Below are positions 60,795 to 64,000 of a stretch of 64,000 nucleotides of DNA, piece by piece. The DNA lies in assembly GCA_944389935.1 (NCBI GenBank), contig CALXOE010000015.1, positions 1 through 64,000 on the forward strand, read 5' to 3'. This DNA comes from an uncultured Victivallis sp. (GTDB lineage: Bacteria; Verrucomicrobiota; Lentisphaeria; Victivallales; Victivallaceae). Positions within the stretch are counted from its first letter, which is position 1. Each line of letters starts with the position of its first letter. The notes beneath the pieces are model-generated. The model saw only the letters and a list, made by a program, of their open reading frames with translations, was not told the origin of the DNA and ran no database searches. A program made the position numbers and the translations under genes.

Positions 60795-61063
60795 TCATTA
60801 CCTCCGGGCAGATAGTCGTCGCGCAGAATGTCGATCACTTTCTCGATCGTCGCATTGTCGACGATGCGGTCATCGTTGATCCGGACGAACGGCGCATTGC
60901 CGTAATTCCGGTCGTGGCAGACGTCGAGGCAGGCACAGCCGACCACTTCAACCCGATCCTTGAGCTCGGGCGGGAGCTGCTCCTCGAGCGCCGACAGCCG
61001 GAACGAACCGAGTACATAACAGGTCGTTCCGAGACAGATTTCCACTTTGATTTTATTGGCCAT
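60791..61063 (-). CDS. Thioredoxin-fold [2Fe-2S] ferredoxin (NuoE-like)
   Basis: A 90-residue protein. The 2Fe-2S ligands C10 and C15 (CLGTTC) and C45/C49 (CLDVC) have the spacing of NuoE/HoxE-type thioredoxin-like ferredoxins, with the typical VEICLGTTCYVLGS opening. It would pass electrons between hydrogenase and redox partner. It lies between the SpoIIE-type gene (13 bases) and the hydrogenase gene (four-base overlap), consistent with an electron-transfer partner of the latter. Confidence 0.92.
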   Translation of the reverse strand: MANKIKVEICLGTTCYVLGSFRLSALEEQLPPELKDRVEVVGCACLDVCHDRNYGNAPFVRINDDRIVDNATIEKVIDILRDDYLPGGNE

Positions 61064-61076
61064 CTTCTTTTCCTTT

Positions 61077-62276
61077 CTAAAAAAACCGCATCAGTACGCG
61101 CTTGCGATATTTCGTTTCCAGCACCGTCTTGAGCCGACGGACGATGTTGCGCCGAATTTCAAGATCGACGGGCAGACTCGGATCCTGGTGAGCCTCATTG
61201 ACTTTCGTCCCGACCACAAACTCGATCTCATCGCTCTGGCGGAAGAGTTCGATCATGAGCCGCGCCGCCAGCGGAACATCCCCGGACAAGCCGGAGCCGG
61301 ACTCCAGCCGCTGCGCCACATCGGTCAGCGTCAGAATCCCCTCGGTTACGAGATCAACTCCCTCAAGTTTCGCCGGCGGCGGCAGCGAACCGGCTTTCAT
61401 CATGAGTTTCATATCGACTTCAACCGGGCGTTTGAGTTCGCGTGAAACGATGTTCGCGGTCGTCCCGCCGCAGAGCACACATTTCCCGTCGAAATTGCGC
61501 ACGAGTTCCGCATAGGCCGCATCCGATTCCGGCCGGAACGGCGGCCCGGTCAGCAGCCGCAGCCGCCGCGGCTGGCGCAGATAGATGACCATGCAGCTGA
61601 TGTCATCGATGCAGCGGCAGTCCCGATTCCGCAGCCGGGCCGCGGCAACCACCGCCTGTGAGAGGTCACGTGCGGAAATATCCGGGCACTCCGCCACTTT
61701 CTGCTGAATGAATTCAAGACACCCCTCGCGCCGCCAGCCGAACTTATATCCCGGCTGGCCGAGCCCCGCCTGCGTCACCCCGTCCGAAAACGCGATGAGC
61801 CGGTCGCCCGTGATCGCATAAAGTTCCGCAAGTTGCACCCGGCGGTCCGGCCACCGTTCAGAAACCATGCTCTGACGCTTCACCTGCAGATCCTTGTTGT
61901 TGCGGAGGTGAATGAACGGCGGATTGTCCATCTCGATAATCCGCGACTTCCCGCCGATCTGCAGATCGAACACCGTGAAAGTCGCATAGCTGATCTTGCG
62001 GATCTCGCACACCGGCAGCGTGTCCATGATGATCTCCGCCGACTGCAGCACATCCATGTCCGAACGGATGAACTTCATCGCCATCGTCGTCGTCATCGAC
62101 GCAAGCAGATTCGCCTTGATCCCGCTGCCGAGCCCGTCGGAGAGCACCGCAAGATGACGGTTCTCCGCCTCGAGACGCTCGAACAGAAAATCGTCGCCGC
62201 AGACATCTTCTCCGTCGTGGATGAGCTGGCTGCACTCCATTTCGACAAATACATCGTTCGGCATTTTCGGGCTCAC
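61077..62276 (-). CDS. SpoIIE-type (PPM) serine/threonine phosphatase
   Basis: A 399-residue protein. The PP2C/SpoIIE metal sites are in CGDDFLFERL, LAVLSDGLGSGIKANLLAS and LIAFSDGVTQAGLG, with CIDDISCMVIYL near the end of the first domain. The last 150 residues form an unrecognised domain (CVLCGGTTANIVSRELKR). The start is a GTG at 62276 overlapping the upstream stop; an ATG four codons further is possible. Such phosphatases are known next to PAS-type [FeFe] hydrogenases, where they are thought to relay a redox signal. Confidence 0.9.
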   Translation of the reverse strand: MSPKMPNDVFVEMECSQLIHDGEDVCGDDFLFERLEAENRHLAVLSDGLGSGIKANLLASMTTTMAMKFIRSDMDVLQSAEIIMDTLPVCEIRKISYATFTVFDLQIGGKSRIIEMDNPPFIHLRNNKDLQVKRQSMVSERWPDRRVQLAELYAITGDRLIAFSDGVTQAGLGQPGYKFGWRREGCLEFIQQKVAECPDISARDLSQAVVAAARLRNRDCRCIDDISCMVIYLRQPRRLRLLTGPPFRPESDAAYAELVRNFDGKCVLCGGTTANIVSRELKRPVEVDMKLMMKAGSLPPPAKLEGVDLVTEGILTLTDVAQRLESGSGLSGDVPLAARLMIELFRQSDEIEFVVGTKVNEAHQDPSLPVDLEIRRNIVRRLKTVLETKYRKRVLMRFF

Positions 62277-63988
62277 TTCTTGATTTCGGTGTAACTTCCG
62301 GCGACTTCACGCAGCAGAATCTCGGTTTCCGCCATGTGTTCGCCGAGATCGCGGGCGATCTTCTGGCACGTGATGATATTCTTCTGGATCACCTTGCGCG
62401 CCTTTTCCGAAACCTGTTCGCGATGGAGTTCAAGGCTCGTAACATCCTGGATGATCGCACCGACGCTCTGGTTCTGTGCAATACAGAACACACTGATATT
62501 CAATATTTTGTCTCCACAAACCTGATTGTGCCGCTCGACCTCTCCGCCGGAGATCAGCGCTGCCGCCACCAGATCACTGAAATCCGCGAACGCCCCGAGC
62601 TCCGCCCCGGTCAATCCGCCGCATGAATCATAAGCCAGCACCGTGTCCTCGTCGAACAGCTCTGCAAAGCGGCGGTTGCACTCGACGATCTTCATGTGGC
62701 GATCGACGATCACCACCCCCGCCGGAATGTAGCGGATAAGCGCATTGCTCTTCTTCTGCGCAAGCTGTCGCAGATGCGAAACACACATGCCGACCTCCGC
62801 CTTGTTCGCCAGCAGCGCTTTTGCGAAATCCCGGCAGCTGAAGTAGCCGCAGCCGCCGCAGTTGAGCTCGTCCGCGGGGGTGAATTTCCCGACCGAGGCG
62901 AGCGCGTTCTTGATGTCCTCCTCGGTCACCTCCGGATCCCCCTGCGGTTCGGCGACGATCCGTTCGTCGATCGGCACTTCAACCTTGCGCGACAGGCTGT
63001 TCGACCCGTCGTAACCGCGCGCGACCTGGAAGATCGACGAAAGCGTCCCGGCATTCTCCTGCGGCATGACCGGACCGTTCACACAGCCGCCGGAACAGGC
63101 GAGGCACTCGATGAAGAGCCGGCAGTCACCCATCTCCTCCGGCGTCGGCGCCTCTTTCAGCAGCCGTGCCAGATTCTGCAGCCCGGAAACCGCGTGAAAG
63201 CGGATGTTCCCGCCTTTCGGATCGCGCAGCGTATCGTTCATGCCGCCCTCGACGGCGTAAATCTTCCCCTCCCGCGCCCGTTCCGGAACCATTTCGACGT
63301 AGTCGCCGCGGTTGATCTTGCCGGGATCGATGTTCTCGGACGCAAGCCATTCGGCCAGATCGCTGAACGTAAGCGCCAGATCGAGCAGATCCTCGTGCCG
63401 GTCCGCCTCGTTCTTCTTCGCCGCGCACGGCCCGAAGAAAACCACCCCGATATCATCACCGAACTCTTTCCGCAGCAGTTTCGCGTGCGAGAGCAGCGGC
63501 GAAAGCACCGACGTGATCTTCGGAACATAGGCGGGGGCATATTTTTTCACATAATCCACCACCGCCGGACAGGCGCTCGAGAGGTAGATTCCCGGCCCCG
63601 CCTGCGCGAGAAACTCCCCGGTTTCGGCGCTGACCGCCTGCGCTCCGAGCGCCGTCTCGCTGACGCCCGCAAAACCAAGGCGCCTGATCGCCGCAGCCAG
63701 AGCTCCCGGCTCGTACTGCTTGAAGTAACTCACGAACGACGGTGCGAGAGAAGCGTAAACCTTTTTCCCGCTGCCGAGCAGATAACGGGCGCGCGCAAGG
63801 TCGGGCCGGATCTTTTTCGCGTGAGCAGGACAGACCTTCACGCACATGCCGCAGGCGACGCAGAGCTCCTGGATCACACCGGCACGGCCGTCGACGATCC
63901 GGATGGCCTTGCACGGGCAGTGGCGGATACATTTGTAACAGTCGTGGCAGATATTTTCCGTTGTGTAAACCGGGAAATGCAGATTCAT
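62273..63988 (-). CDS. PAS-containing sensory [FeFe] hydrogenase (group C-like)
   Basis: A 571-residue protein. Two ferredoxin motifs (C14-C17-C20-C24 and C43-C46-C49-C53) precede the H-cluster domain: L1 SSACPAVVDY, L2 FFGPCAAKKNEA and L3 CLACSGGCVNGP. In L1 the proton-transfer Cys is Ala, while the four cluster-ligand cysteines remain. A further NCGGCGYFSCRDFA cluster site, a PAS domain (about 425-530, VVIVDRHMKIVECNRRFAELF) and a coiled-coil tail follow. This is the known layout of H2-sensing hydrogenases. The start lies near the right edge; no ribosome site is visible in the 12 bases left. The next gene overlaps by four bases. Confidence 0.9.
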   Translation of the reverse strand: MNLHFPVYTTENICHDCYKCIRHCPCKAIRIVDGRAGVIQELCVACGMCVKVCPAHAKKIRPDLARARYLLGSGKKVYASLAPSFVSYFKQYEPGALAAAIRRLGFAGVSETALGAQAVSAETGEFLAQAGPGIYLSSACPAVVDYVKKYAPAYVPKITSVLSPLLSHAKLLRKEFGDDIGVVFFGPCAAKKNEADRHEDLLDLALTFSDLAEWLASENIDPGKINRGDYVEMVPERAREGKIYAVEGGMNDTLRDPKGGNIRFHAVSGLQNLARLLKEAPTPEEMGDCRLFIECLACSGGCVNGPVMPQENAGTLSSIFQVARGYDGSNSLSRKVEVPIDERIVAEPQGDPEVTEEDIKNALASVGKFTPADELNCGGCGYFSCRDFAKALLANKAEVGMCVSHLRQLAQKKSNALIRYIPAGVVIVDRHMKIVECNRRFAELFDEDTVLAYDSCGGLTGAELGAFADFSDLVAAALISGGEVERHNQVCGDKILNISVFCIAQNQSVGAIIQDVTSLELHREQVSEKARKVIQKNIITCQKIARDLGEHMAETEILLREVAGSYTEIKK

Positions 63989-64000
63989 GGTCGTAGTTCT

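Overview
The window is about 64 kb of GC-rich chromosome from an anaerobic Gram-negative bacterium. The diderm envelope is shown by a lipid A acyltransferase (LpxL type), lipobox signal peptides and secreted proteins. Anaerobic life is suggested by two [FeFe]-hydrogenase-type proteins. The many glycoside hydrolases (GH78, GH10, GH113-like), sugar-acid enzymes and AraC/IclR regulators fit a glycan-degrading member of the Lentisphaerota/Victivallales (PVC group). That placement is an inference from gene content only.

Layout. 1-6.6 kb: end of an aquaporin-like gene, a lipoprotein, leuS, a TSCPD protein, lpxL, an AEC transporter and rpsT. 6.7-14.5 kb: a propeller protein, galE, a DnaQ-like exonuclease, then a four-gene glycosyltransferase/membrane operon on the minus strand (GT2, GT39-like, GT4, UPF0104-like) that probably builds or exports a surface glycan. 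14.6-22.3 kb: GH78 rhamnosidase divergent from an AraC regulator, an HD protein, a LysR regulator, an M14 peptidase and a CapA-like protein. 22.3-27.9 kb: serC, a Bax1-like DUF790 protein, an inositol-phosphatase-type enzyme, a C39-like peptidase and a 2-hydroxyacid dehydrogenase. 28-35.1 kb: a tight seven-gene minus-strand operon headed by an IclR regulator with an excellent sigma70 promoter; it encodes an enolase-superfamily dehydratase, a GH113-like enzyme, mannonate dehydratase, GH10, an RraA-like protein and an SDR, and looks like xylan/hexuronate catabolism without its own transporter.

35.2-38.3 kb: a GT4 gene divergent from a PII-amtB ammonium operon driven by a textbook sigma54 promoter; this PII has Ser at the usual uridylylation position. 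38.4-47.2 kb: small secreted proteins, a vWA protein, and a minus-strand cluster in which an ECF sigma factor and a membrane anti-sigma factor sit directly upstream of three secreted proteins, two of them CsgG-like. 47.2-50.8 kb: a long, apparently truncated and frameshifted reading frame resembling phage/conjugative-element polyvalent proteins (an ADP-ribosyltransferase-like domain plus nuclease-like domains), ending against tRNA-Ser(UGA). It is the clearest foreign DNA here. 50.9-59.4 kb: htpG, a DUF349 protein, argC, a sugar-phosphate isomerase-like enzyme and a MATE/MarR efflux pair. 59.4-64 kb: a minus-strand operon with a PAS-containing, probably sensory [FeFe] hydrogenase, a SpoIIE-type phosphatase, a thioredoxin-fold ferredoxin and a second [FeFe] hydrogenase carrying the full catalytic cysteine set.

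Genes are close-packed, with many 1-8 base overlaps. No gene-free stretch longer than about 300 bases was found, and no CRISPR array, rRNA or complete insertion sequence is visible.
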